DNA of 64,000 nucleotides from Achromobacter sp. UMC46 (GTDB taxonomy: Bacteria; Pseudomonadota; Gammaproteobacteria; Burkholderiales; Burkholderiaceae_B), in the NCBI RefSeq assembly GCF_014170335.1, contig NZ_LZZS01000005.1:62001-126000 (forward strand), given 5' to 3'. The notes beneath the pieces are model-generated. The model was not told the DNA's origin, did not search any database, and worked only from the letters and a program-made list of their open reading frames with translations. Shown here piece after piece: positions 36,500 through 46,072 of this stretch (position 1 is its first letter; each line of letters opens with the position of its first letter). Made by a program: the position numbers and the translations under genes.

Positions 36500-37534
36500 A
36501 TGCCCTACAAATATGTACGCATTGCCGGAAATCGGCGCCAGATCGGTCAGGCGCTGGGCAAGCTCGCCCGCCCGATCATGCCGGCGTATTTGAGCCAAAG
36601 CAGCACCTGGGAAGCCCTGCGTCCCTGGCGCGGCCACGCCTATGTGGCCGAGCTTGGGCAACAGGCCCGGGCGGCGCTGCCGGAGGTCTGGGAAGAGCTT
36701 GAAGGACTGGCCGACGGCCTGCGCATGCCGGTCGAAGACGTGCTGCTGTGGAATTGCCGCGGCGACTTGCTGCACAGCACCGGGGACGGCTGCACCTCGG
36801 TCGCCCTGAAGGCGGCGGACGGCACGCGCTGGATCGGCCACAACGAAGACGGCGACCCCTATCTGTATGGCCGCTGCCACCTGGTGGACGTCGCGCTGGA
36901 CGACGCGCCCGGCTATCTCAGCTTCTACTACCCCGGCTCCCTGCCCGGGCATACCTTCGGCGCCAACCGCGCCGGCCTGGTGCAGACCATCAACAACCTG
37001 CGCACGCGCCAGCGGCATGCCGGCGTGCCGCGCATGTTCCTGGCGCGCGCGGTGCTGGACTGCACCACGCTGGACCAGGCGACCGATCTGCTGCGCGACC
37101 TGCCGCGTTCCGGCGGGTTCCACCACACGTTGGGCAGCGCCTCGGACCCGCGCCTGATCAGCGTCGAGGCCACGCCCGGCGCGGTTTCCATCCTGGACGT
37201 CGGCACGCGCTACGGCCACGCCAACCACATGGTGCACCGGGAGACCCGGGGCCAGCCGCAAGTCGTCACCGAATCATCGCGGGAAAGGCAGAACCGCATC
37301 GAAGGGATCGTGGACGGGTGGTCGCCGGACACCCGCGGCGCGGACGTGTTGACAGCCCTGCACGACACGCTGGGCGCCCTGCCCATCCTGCGCACGGACG
37401 CGAACGACCCCGACGGCGAGAACACGCTGGCCACCGCCATATTTGAAATCCGGGAAGAGGACGTCGCGCTGCGCGTGTACGACCGCAGGAGCAAGGCGGA
37501 CATCGCCCTGGACGTGATGTCCGATCCCGATTGA
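36500..37534 (+). CDS. C45 family autoproteolytic acyltransferase/hydrolase
   Basis: A 344-residue Ntn-hydrolase-type protein related to acyl-CoA:6-aminopenicillanate acyltransferase. The likely self-cleavage site and nucleophile is Cys98 in GDGCTSVA, preceded by WNCRGDL and followed by WIGHNEDGDP, a pattern typical of the family. Further conserved parts are FGANRAGLVQTINNL and a C-terminal RVYDRRS. No signal peptide is present. The natural substrate is unknown; relatives hydrolyse or form amide bonds. The start has GGAG upstream, and a possible -10 TACAAT is at 36470-36475. It is convergent with the fused oxoprolinase. Confidence 0.85.
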   Translation: MPYKYVRIAGNRRQIGQALGKLARPIMPAYLSQSSTWEALRPWRGHAYVAELGQQARAALPEVWEELEGLADGLRMPVEDVLLWNCRGDLLHSTGDGCTSVALKAADGTRWIGHNEDGDPYLYGRCHLVDVALDDAPGYLSFYYPGSLPGHTFGANRAGLVQTINNLRTRQRHAGVPRMFLARAVLDCTTLDQATDLLRDLPRSGGFHHTLGSASDPRLISVEATPGAVSILDVGTRYGHANHMVHRETRGQPQVVTESSRERQNRIEGIVDGWSPDTRGADVLTALHDTLGALPILRTDANDPDGENTLATAIFEIREEDVALRVYDRRSKADIALDVMSDPD

Positions 37535-37559
37535 GCGGGACCGGACACCGCCGGCCGCC

Positions 37560-40500
37560 TTACGGCGTGCCGTAACCGCCGCCGCCCGGCGTTTCCACGA
37601 CGAACACGTCGCCCGGATGCAGCTGGGCGCTATCTTGGGGCCCGAGCTCCTGGATGGAACCGTCCAGTCGTTCGATCGTGTTGCGGCCCATCGCCCCCGG
37701 CTGACCGCCTGCCAGGCCGAACGGCGCGAACCGGCGGTTGTTGGACAGGATGGCCGCGGTCATGTCTTCCAGGAATCGGATGCGGCGCACGCCGCCTTCG
37801 CCGCCCGGATAGCGGCCTGCGCCCCCCGAGCCGTGGCGGATCTCATAGGACTCCAGACGCACAGGAAAACGGAACTCCAGCACTTCGGGATCCGTCAGGC
37901 GCGAATTGGTCATGTGCGCCTGCACGACGGAGGTACCCGCGAAGCCCTCGTCATGCGGCCCCGCGGCGTCGATGCGTACCGGCCCGGCGCCGGTGCCGCC
38001 CGAGATGGTCTCGTAGTACTGGTGGCGCGCATTGCCGAACGTGAAGTTGTTCATCGTGCCCTGGCTGGCGGCCAGCACGCCCAGCGCGCCGTACAGCGCG
38101 TTGACGATGCACATGGACGTCTCGACGTTGCCCGCCACCACCGAGGCCGGCGGATTCGGGCGCAGCATCGACCCTTCCGGCACGATGATCGACAGCGGGA
38201 CGAGGCAGCCGTCGTTCAGCGGGATGTCGTCGTCGACCATGGTGCGGAACACGTACAGCACCGCCGCCACGGCGATCGCCCCGGGTGCGTTGAAGTTGTT
38301 GTCCAGCTGCGGCGATGTGCCGGTGAAGTCCACCACGGCGCTGCGCGCCGCGGTGTCCACCTTGACCGCCACGCGGATCACCGCGCCGTTGTCCAGCGGG
38401 TACTCGTAGCTGCCGTCCTTCAGCACCGAAATCACGCGGCGCACGGCCTCTTCAGCGTTGTCCTGAACGTGGCCCATATAGGCGCGCACGACGTCCAGGC
38501 CGAAGTGATCGCACATGCGCAGCAGCTCTTGCACGCCCTTCTCGTTGGCCGCGATCTGCGCGTGCATGTCGGCGATGTTCTGGTCCGGGTTGCGCGCGGG
38601 CCAGGGGCCGGAGCCCAGGATGTCGCGCGCGGCCTGGTCACGGAACTCGCCGTTCTTCACCAGTTGGAAATTGGTGAACAGCACGCCCTCGTCTTCCACC
38701 GTCTTTGAATCGGGGGGCATCGAGCCCGGCGTGGTGCCGCCGATGTCGGCGTGGTGGCCGCGCGACCCCACATAGAACAGGATCTGGCGTCCGTCGTGAT
38801 CGAACACGGGCGTGATGACCGTGACGTCCGGCAAGTGCGTGCCGCCGTGGTACGGATCGTTCACCACGTACGCGTCGCCCGGCATCATGCGGCCGGCGTT
38901 CGCGTTCATAACGGTGCGCACCGATTCGCCCATCGACCCCAAGTGCACCGGCATGTGCGGCGCATTGGCGATCAGGCGGGCCTGCGCGTCGAAAATGGCG
39001 CAGGAGAAATCCAGGCGTTCTTTGATGTTGACCGAATACGCCGTGTTCTGCAGCCGGTAGCCCATCTGCTCGGCGATCGACATGAACAGATTGTTGAACA
39101 CCTCCAGCATGACCGGGTCGGCCTGCGTGCCGACCACGCGGCGTTCCTTGCGGACTTCCACGCGGCGGATCACGAAGTGGTCCTGCAACGTCAGTTCAGC
39201 CTGCCAGCCGGGTTCGACCACGGTGGTCTGATTGGGTTCGGAGATGATGGCGGGCCCGGCCACCACGTCGCCGCCGGCCATGTCTTCGCGCACGTACAAG
39301 GGGGTGTCGCGCCAGGCGCCTGCGCTGTACATGGCGACCACGCGGCGCGGCGCCAGCGCGCCTTCGCGGGTGCGCGACACCGCCGCTTCGCCGACCCGTT
39401 CGCCGCCGCCCGTGGCTTCCACCGAAATGGTTTCGACCACCAGTTCGCGGTTGGGCATCAGGAAGGAATAGCGCTGGCGGTACGCGGCTTCGAAATCGCT
39501 GCGCGCCTGATCCAGGTCCGAGAACGCCACTTCCAGCGCCGTGTCGGTGCCGCGGTACTTCAGATGCAGGCGCCGCTGCACGCTGATGTCGCCGTCCGGC
39601 ACGTGCTGGCGCCGCAGCTCGCCCACCGCTTGCGCGGCCAGCTCGTCCAACTCATCTTGCAACTGGCCCATCAGGCCGGCATCCAGCACCTTCTCGACCG
39701 TCTTCTGGCGCATGTCCGTCTGGTCGGCCAGCCCCATGCCGTAGGCCGACAGCACGCCACCCAGCGGGTGCGCGAAGACCGTCGTCATGCCCAGGGCATC
39801 CGCCACCAGGCAGGCATGCTGACCGCCCGCGCCACCGAACACGGTCAGCGCGTATTCCGTGACGTCGTGGCCGCGCTGCACCGAAATGCGCTTGATGGCT
39901 TCGGCCATGTTGCCCACGGCGATCTCGAGAAAGCCCTCGGCCAATTGCTCGGGCGTCATCTCGCGGCCGGTCGCGGCGCGCACCTCGTCCGACATCGCGG
40001 TGAAGCGCTGGACCACGGCGTCGCGGTCCAGCGACTCGTTGGCGGCAGGGCCGAAAACCTTGGGGAAGAAGTCCGGCTGGATCTTGCCCAACAGCACGTT
40101 GCAGTCGGTCACGGCCAGCGGGCCGCCCCGGCGATAGCAGGCGGGCCCGGGATTGGCGCCCGCGGAATCGGGGCCGACGCGCAAGCGTGCGCCGTCAAAA
40201 TGCAGGATCGATCCGCCGCCGGCCGCCACCGTGTGGATGCTCATCATCGGCGCGCGCATGCGCACGCCCGCGACCTGGGTTTCGAATTCGCGCTCGAACT
40301 CGCCCGCATAGTGGGACACGTCGGTGGACGTACCGCCCATGTCGAAGCCGATCACCTTCGGGAAACCGGCAATTTCGCTGGTGCGGACCATGCCGACGAT
40401 GCCGCCGGCGGGCCCGGACAGGATGGCGTCCTTGCCGCGGAAGCGGTGCGCGTCGGTCAGGCCGCCGCTCGATTGCATGAACATGAGGCGGATGCCCGGC

Positions 40501-41186
40501 AATTCGCCGGCCACCTGGTCCACGTAGCGTTTCAGGATCGGGGACAGGTACGCGTCGACCACCGTGGTGTCCCCGCGCGAGACGAACTTGATCAGCGGGC
40601 TGACCTCGTGCGAGGCCGACACCTGCGTAAAGCCGATTTCGCGGGCGATGCGGGCGGCGCGCTGCTCGTGCGAGGTCGCGTGCCAGGCGTGCATGAACAC
40701 GATGGCGACCGCGCGGATGCCGCTGTCGTAGGCGGCTTGCATGCTCTGGCGCAGGTTCGCCTCGTCCAGATCGCGGATCACCTCGCCGTCGGCCGCTACG
40801 CGCTCGTCGGCTTCGACAACCGATTCGTACAGCATTTCCGGCAGCATCACGTTGCGGTCGAACAGCCGCGGCCGGTTCTGATAGGCAATGCGCAGCCCGT
40901 CGCGGAAGCCCCGGGTCGTGACCAGCAAGGTGCGCTCGCCCTTGCGTTCCAGCAAGGCGTTGGTCGCGACGGTGGTGCCCATCTTCACGCATTCGACCTG
41001 CTCGACCGGCACCGGCTGGCCGGGCGCGACGCCCAGCAGCTTGCGGATGCCGGCCACGGCCGCGTCGCGGTACTGCTCGGGATTCTCCGACAGCATCTTC
41101 GCGGTGGTGGTGGTGCCATCGGGGCGCCGGGCCACGATGTCGGTAAAGGTGCCCCCACGATCAATCCAGAATTGCCACTTCTTCAT
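37560..41186 (-). CDS. Fused hydantoinase/5-oxoprolinase (HyuA-HyuB type)
   Basis: A 1208-residue ATP-dependent ring-opening enzyme with both halves in one chain, like eukaryotic 5-oxoprolinase and bacterial OplAH. The HyuA half (about 1-690) starts with the nucleotide motif DRGGTFTD at 9-16 and has [11 protein letters not shown] and [13 protein letters not shown]. The HyuB half (about 695-1208) begins [20 protein letters not shown] and ends [13 protein letters not shown]. 5-oxoproline is the most likely substrate; hydantoins or related cyclic amides are possible. ATG at 41186 with AAGGA is used. A winged-helix regulator gene lies 79 bp upstream on the same strand. Confidence 0.9.
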   Translation of the reverse strand: MKKWQFWIDRGGTFTDIVARRPDGTTTTAKMLSENPEQYRDAAVAGIRKLLGVAPGQPVPVEQVECVKMGTTVATNALLERKGERTLLVTTRGFRDGLRIAYQNRPRLFDRNVMLPEMLYESVVEADERVAADGEVIRDLDEANLRQSMQAAYDSGIRAVAIVFMHAWHATSHEQRAARIAREIGFTQVSASHEVSPLIKFVSRGDTTVVDAYLSPILKRYVDQVAGELPGIRLMFMQSSGGLTDAHRFRGKDAILSGPAGGIVGMVRTSEIAGFPKVIGFDMGGTSTDVSHYAGEFEREFETQVAGVRMRAPMMSIHTVAAGGGSILHFDGARLRVGPDSAGANPGPACYRRGGPLAVTDCNVLLGKIQPDFFPKVFGPAANESLDRDAVVQRFTAMSDEVRAATGREMTPEQLAEGFLEIAVGNMAEAIKRISVQRGHDVTEYALTVFGGAGGQHACLVADALGMTTVFAHPLGGVLSAYGMGLADQTDMRQKTVEKVLDAGLMGQLQDELDELAAQAVGELRRQHVPDGDISVQRRLHLKYRGTDTALEVAFSDLDQARSDFEAAYRQRYSFLMPNRELVVETISVEATGGGERVGEAAVSRTREGALAPRRVVAMYSAGAWRDTPLYVREDMAGGDVVAGPAIISEPNQTTVVEPGWQAELTLQDHFVIRRVEVRKERRVVGTQADPVMLEVFNNLFMSIAEQMGYRLQNTAYSVNIKERLDFSCAIFDAQARLIANAPHMPVHLGSMGESVRTVMNANAGRMMPGDAYVVNDPYHGGTHLPDVTVITPVFDHDGRQILFYVGSRGHHADIGGTTPGSMPPDSKTVEDEGVLFTNFQLVKNGEFRDQAARDILGSGPWPARNPDQNIADMHAQIAANEKGVQELLRMCDHFGLDVVRAYMGHVQDNAEEAVRRVISVLKDGSYEYPLDNGAVIRVAVKVDTAARSAVVDFTGTSPQLDNNFNAPGAIAVAAVLYVFRTMVDDDIPLNDGCLVPLSIIVPEGSMLRPNPPASVVAGNVETSMCIVNALYGALGVLAASQGTMNNFTFGNARHQYYETISGGTGAGPVRIDAAGPHDEGFAGTSVVQAHMTNSRLTDPEVLEFRFPVRLESYEIRHGSGGAGRYPGGEGGVRRIRFLEDMTAAILSNNRRFAPFGLAGGQPGAMGRNTIERLDGSIQELGPQDSAQLHPGDVFVVETPGGGGYGTP

Positions 41187-41265
41187 ACAAGTCCTTGAAA
41201 ACGAACGGCCGCGGCGCGTACCGCCGCGGTCGGAGTGCAGGTGACGGGACATGCCCGGACGGGAA

Positions 41266-41775
41266 TCAGAGAGAGGTTGCCGCCCGGGCCGCCTGGTCGT
41301 ACAGGCCGGACAGCGAGCGCAAGGCGTGCGCAAGCTGCCGGCTGAATTCCAGCCCGCCTCCGCCCGGCCCATCCAGGCCGGCGGTCAGGCATTGCTCGCG
41401 GATCTCGCCGTAGCGCTTGAGGATGGCCGCGCCCTCGGGCGTGACGCAGTAGAAAACTTCCTTGCTGCTGCGTTCGCCTTGCACCACGCCCAGGCGCTCC
41501 AGCTTCTTCAACGCGTAGCTGACGATGTGCGTATCTTCGACGTTGAGCGTGAAGCAGATGTCGGCCAGCTTCTTGGGGCGCTGCCGGTGGTAGACATGGT
41601 GAAAAACCATGACGTCGGTCGGCGTCAGCTCGGGCAGGCCGGCGGCGGCCATGCAGCGTACCGTCCACCGGTCGAAGGCATGGCTGGCGATCATCAGCCC
41701 GAACTCGACTTCGGACAGGTCAGGCGCGCTGCCGCCGGCCAGATGGGACGACGACGCGATCAGGGAAGAGCTCAT
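41266..41775 (-). CDS. Winged-helix transcriptional regulator, MarR-like
   Basis: A 169-residue protein with a central winged helix-turn-helix (about 50-120): [21 protein letters not shown], then [26 protein letters not shown] as the recognition part, and a wing at [14 protein letters not shown]. It resembles the MarR-type 'winged helix DNA-binding' family. It lies directly upstream of the fused oxoprolinase on the same strand and probably regulates it and itself. The ligand is unknown. The upstream 137 bp is AT-rich near 41803-41850 and likely holds its promoter. Confidence 0.87.
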   Translation of the reverse strand: MSSSLIASSSHLAGGSAPDLSEVEFGLMIASHAFDRWTVRCMAAAGLPELTPTDVMVFHHVYHRQRPKKLADICFTLNVEDTHIVSYALKKLERLGVVQGERSSKEVFYCVTPEGAAILKRYGEIREQCLTAGLDGPGGGGLEFSRQLAHALRSLSGLYDQAARAATSL

Positions 41776-41912
41776 GGAAGGCGCAAGCCAAGTTTGCTTG
41801 AGCGAAATACTAATAATTTATGGATATTTCATCCATAAAAAATAACCATCAGACCGCAGGAAATCCCCATTTCAAGGGAAATCCCCTAGCGCTTGAGACG
41901 CAAATCCCGGAA

Positions 41913-42683
41913 TCAGGGGGCCGACCAGCCCATCGGCAGATTGGCGCGGATCAGCCAGCCCGCGATCGAAATGCGGGGCGCGATGTCGGGCATGACGTCG
42001 CCGGGACCGAACCAGCGGGCGTCCGCGATCTCGTCTTCCTGCACCCGGATGTCGCCCGACACGTAGTCGGCCGTGAAGGCGACCATCAGCGAATGCGGGA
42101 ACGGCCAGGGCTGGCTGCCGAAATACTGCAGATTGCCGACTTTCAGGCCGACCTCTTCGAAGACTTCGCGGTGCACGGTCTGTTCGATGCTCTCGCCCGG
42201 CTCGACGAAACCGGCCAGGGCCGTATAGCGGGACGTGGCCGTGGTGGTATGGCGCGCCAGCAGGATGCTGTCGCCCTTGCGGATCAACACCATCATTGCA
42301 GGCGAAATGCGCGGATAGGCCGAAAAGCCACAGGACGGGCATCGCAGGCAGAATTCGTGCGCGACGCGTTCGGCCGGCGTGCCGCAGACGCCGCAGAACC
42401 GATGGGTGCGCGCCCACTCGGCGATCTGGTAGGCCCGGCCCGCCAGCGCCATGCGCTCGTCATCCAGCACCCCGAACAAGGACCGCAGCTTTTTGAAGAC
42501 ATAGCCCTCGGGGGCTTCCAGCGCCGGATCGACATGGACGGTGCGATACGGGGACGCCGGCGTGATCCACACCGGCTGCAAGGCGCCGGGCGCCAGACCG
42601 ATGCGTTCACACAGCGCCGCATCCGGCAACACGCTGGACGTCTCTTCGACCAGCAACTCATCACGGCGGAACACGAAATTCAC
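41913..42683 (-). CDS. nudC: NAD(+) diphosphatase / RNA de-NADding enzyme NudC
   Basis: A Nudix enzyme of 256 residues (E. coli 257) that cleaves NADH and removes NAD caps from RNA. The zinc ribbon uses FCGVCG (Cys97, Cys100) and CPSCG (Cys115, Cys118). The Nudix box GFVEPGESIEQTVHREVFEE starts at about residue 158, followed by the NudC-specific SQPWPFPHSLM. I chose GTG at 42683, which gives the canonical MNFVFRRDELLV N-terminus with GAGG upstream. A much longer open frame upstream lacks family similarity. Confidence 0.95.
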   Translation of the reverse strand: MNFVFRRDELLVEETSSVLPDAALCERIGLAPGALQPVWITPASPYRTVHVDPALEAPEGYVFKKLRSLFGVLDDERMALAGRAYQIAEWARTHRFCGVCGTPAERVAHEFCLRCPSCGFSAYPRISPAMMVLIRKGDSILLARHTTTATSRYTALAGFVEPGESIEQTVHREVFEEVGLKVGNLQYFGSQPWPFPHSLMVAFTADYVSGDIRVQEDEIADARWFGPGDVMPDIAPRISIAGWLIRANLPMGWSAP

Positions 42684-42961
42684 ACGGGCCTCTGCACTAC
42701 GTTTTCGATCCTGCAATCTTAGAAGAAAAAACGGTGCCTGGATGCCCGACCAAGCCGCTTCGCCAAAAGATTCAACCTTCAACGATCCCGCGGGCGCCAG
42801 CCTAGGATTAACCCGTAAAACCCCTTTTTTTGTGCGCGTTGTTGCCGCGCAGCACCATAGAATGGCACGGCTTTCAGGCCGCGCCGCGACGGCGCGGCCG
42901 TCTCTTTCGCAATGCCTATCGGGCACAACCCGTCTTCACCATTCGCAAAGAAGGACCACTC

Positions 42962-43936
42962 ATGTACAAGAAAATCTCGCTGCTGGCTGGCAGCATCATC
43001 CTGGCGTTCAGCGCGGGCGCACAGGCGCAAACGAAGTGGGACCTGCCCAGCGCCTACCCGGCCAGCAACTTCCACGTTGAAAACCTGACCACGTTCATCA
43101 AGGACGTCGACACGCTGTCGCAAGGCAAGCTGAAGATCCAGCTGCACAATAACGCGTCGCTGTATAAGGCCCCGGAAATCAAGCGCGCCGTGCAAGGCAA
43201 CCAGGCGCAGATCGGCGAAATCCTGCTGACCAACTTCGCCAACGAAGACCCGATCTACGAACTGGACGGCCTGCCCTTCCTGGCCACCGGCTACGAAGCC
43301 TCGTTCAAGCTGTACCAGGCGCAGAAGCCGTTCCTGGAAAAGAAGCTGGCCTCTCAGGGCATGACCCTGCTGTACGCCGTGGCATGGCCGCCCCAGGGCA
43401 TTTTCGCCAACCGCGACATCAAGCAGATCAACGACATGAAGGGCCTGAAGTGGCGCGCCTACAGCCCGGTCACGGCCAAGATCGCCGAACTGGTCGGCGC
43501 GCAACCGGTCACGGTGCAGCAAGCCGAACTGGCGCAGGCGCTGGCCACCGGCGTGATCGATTCGTACATGTCGTCCGCCTCCACCGGCTACGACACCAAG
43601 ACCTACGAATACATCAAGAAGTTCTACGACACGCAGGCCTGGCTGCCCAAGAACGCCATCATCGTGAACAAGAAGGCATTTGAAGCGCTGGATCCGGCCA
43701 CGCAGGACGCCTTGAAGAAGGCCGGCGCGCAAGCCGAGGAACGCGGCTGGAAGCTGTCGCAGGAAAAGAACAAGTGGTACCAGGAAGAACTGGCCAAGAA
43801 CGGCATGGAAACCATCAAGCCCACGGTGGAGCTGAAGGAAGGCCTGTCCGTGATCGGCAAGCGCATGCTGGAAGACTGGCTGAAGAAGGCGGGTGCCGAC
43901 GGCCAAGCCATGATCGACGCCTATAAGAAGCAGTGA
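42962..43936 (+). CDS. TRAP transporter substrate-binding protein (DctP family)
   Basis: A periplasmic binding protein of 324 residues with a signal peptide ending AGAQAQ (about 23). DctP-type features are WDLPSAYPASNFHVENL, the LKIQLHNNASLYKAPEIKRA segment, and the carboxylate-binding Arg region in KGLKWRAYSPVTAKIAE. The ligand is probably an organic acid. AAGGA sits eight bases before ATG 42962. It is the first gene of a dctP-dctQ-dctM operon with a 7-bp gap to dctQ. Confidence 0.93.
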   Translation: MYKKISLLAGSIILAFSAGAQAQTKWDLPSAYPASNFHVENLTTFIKDVDTLSQGKLKIQLHNNASLYKAPEIKRAVQGNQAQIGEILLTNFANEDPIYELDGLPFLATGYEASFKLYQAQKPFLEKKLASQGMTLLYAVAWPPQGIFANRDIKQINDMKGLKWRAYSPVTAKIAELVGAQPVTVQQAELAQALATGVIDSYMSSASTGYDTKTYEYIKKFYDTQAWLPKNAIIVNKKAFEALDPATQDALKKAGAQAEERGWKLSQEKNKWYQEELAKNGMETIKPTVELKEGLSVIGKRMLEDWLKKAGADGQAMIDAYKKQ

Positions 43937-43943
43937 TATCTCC

Positions 43944-44444
43944 ATGCGCCGCTTTCTAGATGGTCTTTACGGCACGGCCGGCCTGTTGGCCGGCTTGTGC
44001 ACGATCGGCGTGCTGGTGTCGGTGCTGGCGGCGATCATCGCCCGCCAGCTCAGCTTCAACATCCCGGGCACCGACGCCTACGCCGGCTACTTCATGGCGG
44101 CGGCGGGCTTCCTGGCGCTGGCCAGCACGTTCAAGCACGGCGAACACATCCGCGTGACGCTGCTGCTGAACTCGCTGTCGCCCGCGCGCAGCCGCCGCCT
44201 GGATATTTTCGCGCTGGCGGTGGGTTGCCTGCTGGCCGCCGCCTTCGCGTTCTTCAGCGTCAAGCTGACCTACGACTCCTGGCAGTTCAACGACATCTCC
44301 ACGTCCAACGACGCCACCCCGCTCTGGATCCCGCAGATCACCATGGCGGTGGGCACGATCTTGTTCCTGGTCGCCCTTCTTGACGAGCTTGTCCGCCGTT
44401 CACGCGGCCTGGCCGCCGCTTCTTCGCAGCAAACCCATGAATGA
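43944..44444 (+). CDS. TRAP transporter small permease (DctQ family)
   Basis: An inner-membrane protein of 166 residues with four transmembrane segments. Family marks are the second segment around NIPGTDAYAGYFMAAAGFLALASTF, then KHGEHIRVTLL and PLWIPQITMAVGTILFL. It forms the membrane complex with the large permease. It overlaps the dctM gene by eight bases, so the two are translationally coupled. Confidence 0.92.
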   Translation: MRRFLDGLYGTAGLLAGLCTIGVLVSVLAAIIARQLSFNIPGTDAYAGYFMAAAGFLALASTFKHGEHIRVTLLLNSLSPARSRRLDIFALAVGCLLAAAFAFFSVKLTYDSWQFNDISTSNDATPLWIPQITMAVGTILFLVALLDELVRRSRGLAAASSQQTHE

Positions 44445-45738
44445 ACTTCTTGTCATTACCCTATTGGTCGTCTCGATCTTCGTGCTGCTGGGCTGCGGGG
44501 TCTGGGTCGGCCTGACGCTGGCGGGCACGGCCTGGATCGGGATGGAGATCTTCTCCAGCCGGCCGGCAGGCGACGCCATGGCCGTCACCATCTGGGGCGC
44601 GTCTTCCAGCTGGACGCTGACTGCCCTGCCGCTGTTCCTGTGGATGGGCGAAATCCTGTTCCGCACCCGGTTGTCCGAGGATCTGTTCAAGGGCCTGGCC
44701 CCGTGGCTGAACCGGCTGCCCGGGCGGCTGCTGCACACCAACGTGATCGGCTGCGCCATTTTCGCCGCCGTGTCGGGATCGTCGGCCGCCACCTGCGCCA
44801 CCGTCGGCAAGATGACCATCCCCGAGCTGACCCGCCGCGGCTACCCCGAGGACAAGATCCTGGGCACGCTGTCGGGCGCCGGCACGCTGGGCCTGCTGAT
44901 TCCGCCTTCGATCATCATGATCGTGTACGGCGTGGCGGCGGACGTCTCCATCGCCAAGCTGTTCATCGCCGGCATCTTCCCGGGCGCTCTGCTGGCCCTG
45001 CTGTTCATGGGCTACATCGCCTGGTGGGCGATCCGCAACCCCAGCCAGGTTCCCGCTGCCGATCCCGGTCTGACGTTCATGCAGAAGCTGTCGCGTTCGC
45101 GCCATCTGATCCCCGTGATGCTGTTGATCGGCGCGGTGCTGGGCTCCATCTATTCGGGCATCGCCACGGCCACGGAAGCGGCCGCGGTGGGCGTGGTGGG
45201 GGCATTGTTCCTGTCGGCGCTGCAGGGCTCGTTGACGCGCGCCACCTTCAAGCAATCGCTGTTGGGCGCAACCCGCCTGTACTGCATGATTGCGCTGATC
45301 CTGGCGGGCGCGCAGTTCCTGACCCTGGCGATGGGCTACATCGGCCTGCCGCGCGCGCTGGCTGAATGGATCGGCGGATTGGGCCTGTCGCAGTTCGGCC
45401 TGATCATGGCGCTGATGGTGTTCTTCATCGTGCTGGGCTGCTTCCTCGATGGCATTTCGATCGTGGTATTGACCATGGGCGTGCTGCTGCCGACCGTGCA
45501 AGCCGCCGGGATCGACCTGATCTGGTTCGGCATCTTCATCGTTTTCGTGGTGGAAATGGCACAGATCACGCCACCCGTGGGCTTCAACCTTTTCGTGCTG
45601 TCGGGCATGAGCGGGCGGGAATTGCCCTATATCGCACGGGCGTCGCTGCCGATGTTCTTCCTGATGATCGTGGCGGTGCTGCTGCTGTATCTGGTGCCCG
45701 GCATCGCGACATGGCTGCCTCTGCACATGACGCTGTAA
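44437..45738 (+). CDS. TRAP transporter large permease (DctM family)
   Basis: An inner-membrane transporter of 433 residues with about 12 transmembrane segments. DctM marks include LPLFLWMGEILFRTRLSEDL, AAVSGSSAATCATVGKMTIPEL, GTLGLLIPPSIIMIVYGVA and the late TPPVGFNLFVLSGM. It drives sodium-coupled uptake of the ligand bound by the DctP protein. ATG at 44437 is used; it sits inside the dctQ reading frame. A strong intrinsic terminator follows 17 bp after the stop codon. Confidence 0.95.
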   Translation: MNELLVITLLVVSIFVLLGCGVWVGLTLAGTAWIGMEIFSSRPAGDAMAVTIWGASSSWTLTALPLFLWMGEILFRTRLSEDLFKGLAPWLNRLPGRLLHTNVIGCAIFAAVSGSSAATCATVGKMTIPELTRRGYPEDKILGTLSGAGTLGLLIPPSIIMIVYGVAADVSIAKLFIAGIFPGALLALLFMGYIAWWAIRNPSQVPAADPGLTFMQKLSRSRHLIPVMLLIGAVLGSIYSGIATATEAAAVGVVGALFLSALQGSLTRATFKQSLLGATRLYCMIALILAGAQFLTLAMGYIGLPRALAEWIGGLGLSQFGLIMALMVFFIVLGCFLDGISIVVLTMGVLLPTVQAAGIDLIWFGIFIVFVVEMAQITPPVGFNLFVLSGMSGRELPYIARASLPMFFLMIVAVLLLYLVPGIATWLPLHMTL

Positions 45739-45755
45739 TGCGTCCTGCCCCCTCG

Positions 45756-45787
45756 AAACCCCGTTCCACGAACGGGGTTTTTTTTGG
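45756..45787 (+). terminator. Intrinsic terminator after TRAP operon
   Basis: AAACCCCGTTC (45756-45766) and GAACGGGGTTT (45770-45780) pair perfectly over eleven bases with a three-base loop, followed by five further T. Confidence 0.95.
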
Positions 45788-46072
45788 GACAATCCGGCGA
45801 TTGTTCCAATCGTCGTCCGTTTTTGATTTCTGTAAACCAGGGAAAACGCCGAAATGAAAATGCCCCTACACAACCGGTAACTTTTTTAGAATCCCCTGGC
45901 GCTTACACGTTGCACCAATGTGGCGCAGTCGTACCTTTCGGGCCAACGCTCCGGACCCGCGCTTACCCAAAGCGTCGGTGCCGCGGCCCGGCGTCAGACG
46001 ATCCGCCCGGCGCAACACACCCGGCCACAAGCCCGGTGCAATCAAAAAACAGCTACACAGGAGGAGTCCTCA
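45788..46072 (+). promoter_or_regulatory. Porin upstream region with candidate -10 and NtrC-like site
   Basis: This stretch between the TRAP terminator and the porin holds no convincing gene. TAGAAT at 45887-45892 is a possible -10 without a good -35. TGCACC-AATGT-GGCGCA at 45911-45927 matches the NtrC consensus with one mismatch, but no sigma54 promoter with correct spacing follows. If TAGAAT is used, the porin mRNA leader is about 175 bases, long enough for RNA-level control. Confidence 0.45.

Noticed and set aside
38751-41198. Long open frame antisense to the fused oxoprolinase
   Set aside because: The same GC-bias shadow effect; the - strand gene has intact HyuA and HyuB motifs.
41187-41372. 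N-terminal extension of the fused oxoprolinase into the regulator gene
   Set aside because: It overlaps the winged-helix regulator on the same strand and lacks family similarity; ATG 41186 precedes the conserved DRGGTFTD.
42684-42926. N-terminal extension of nudC
   Set aside because: The extended translation has no similarity to NudC, whereas GTG at 42683 gives the canonical N-terminus and length.
44461-45873. Open frame antisense to the dctM-like gene
   Set aside because: His/Gln/Arg-rich translation without motifs, opposite a clear membrane transporter; it also crosses an intrinsic terminator.
45896-45915. TGGCGC followed by TTGCA upstream of the porin as a sigma54 promoter
   Set aside because: The spacer is 7 bp instead of 5, which places the GG and GC elements out of register.
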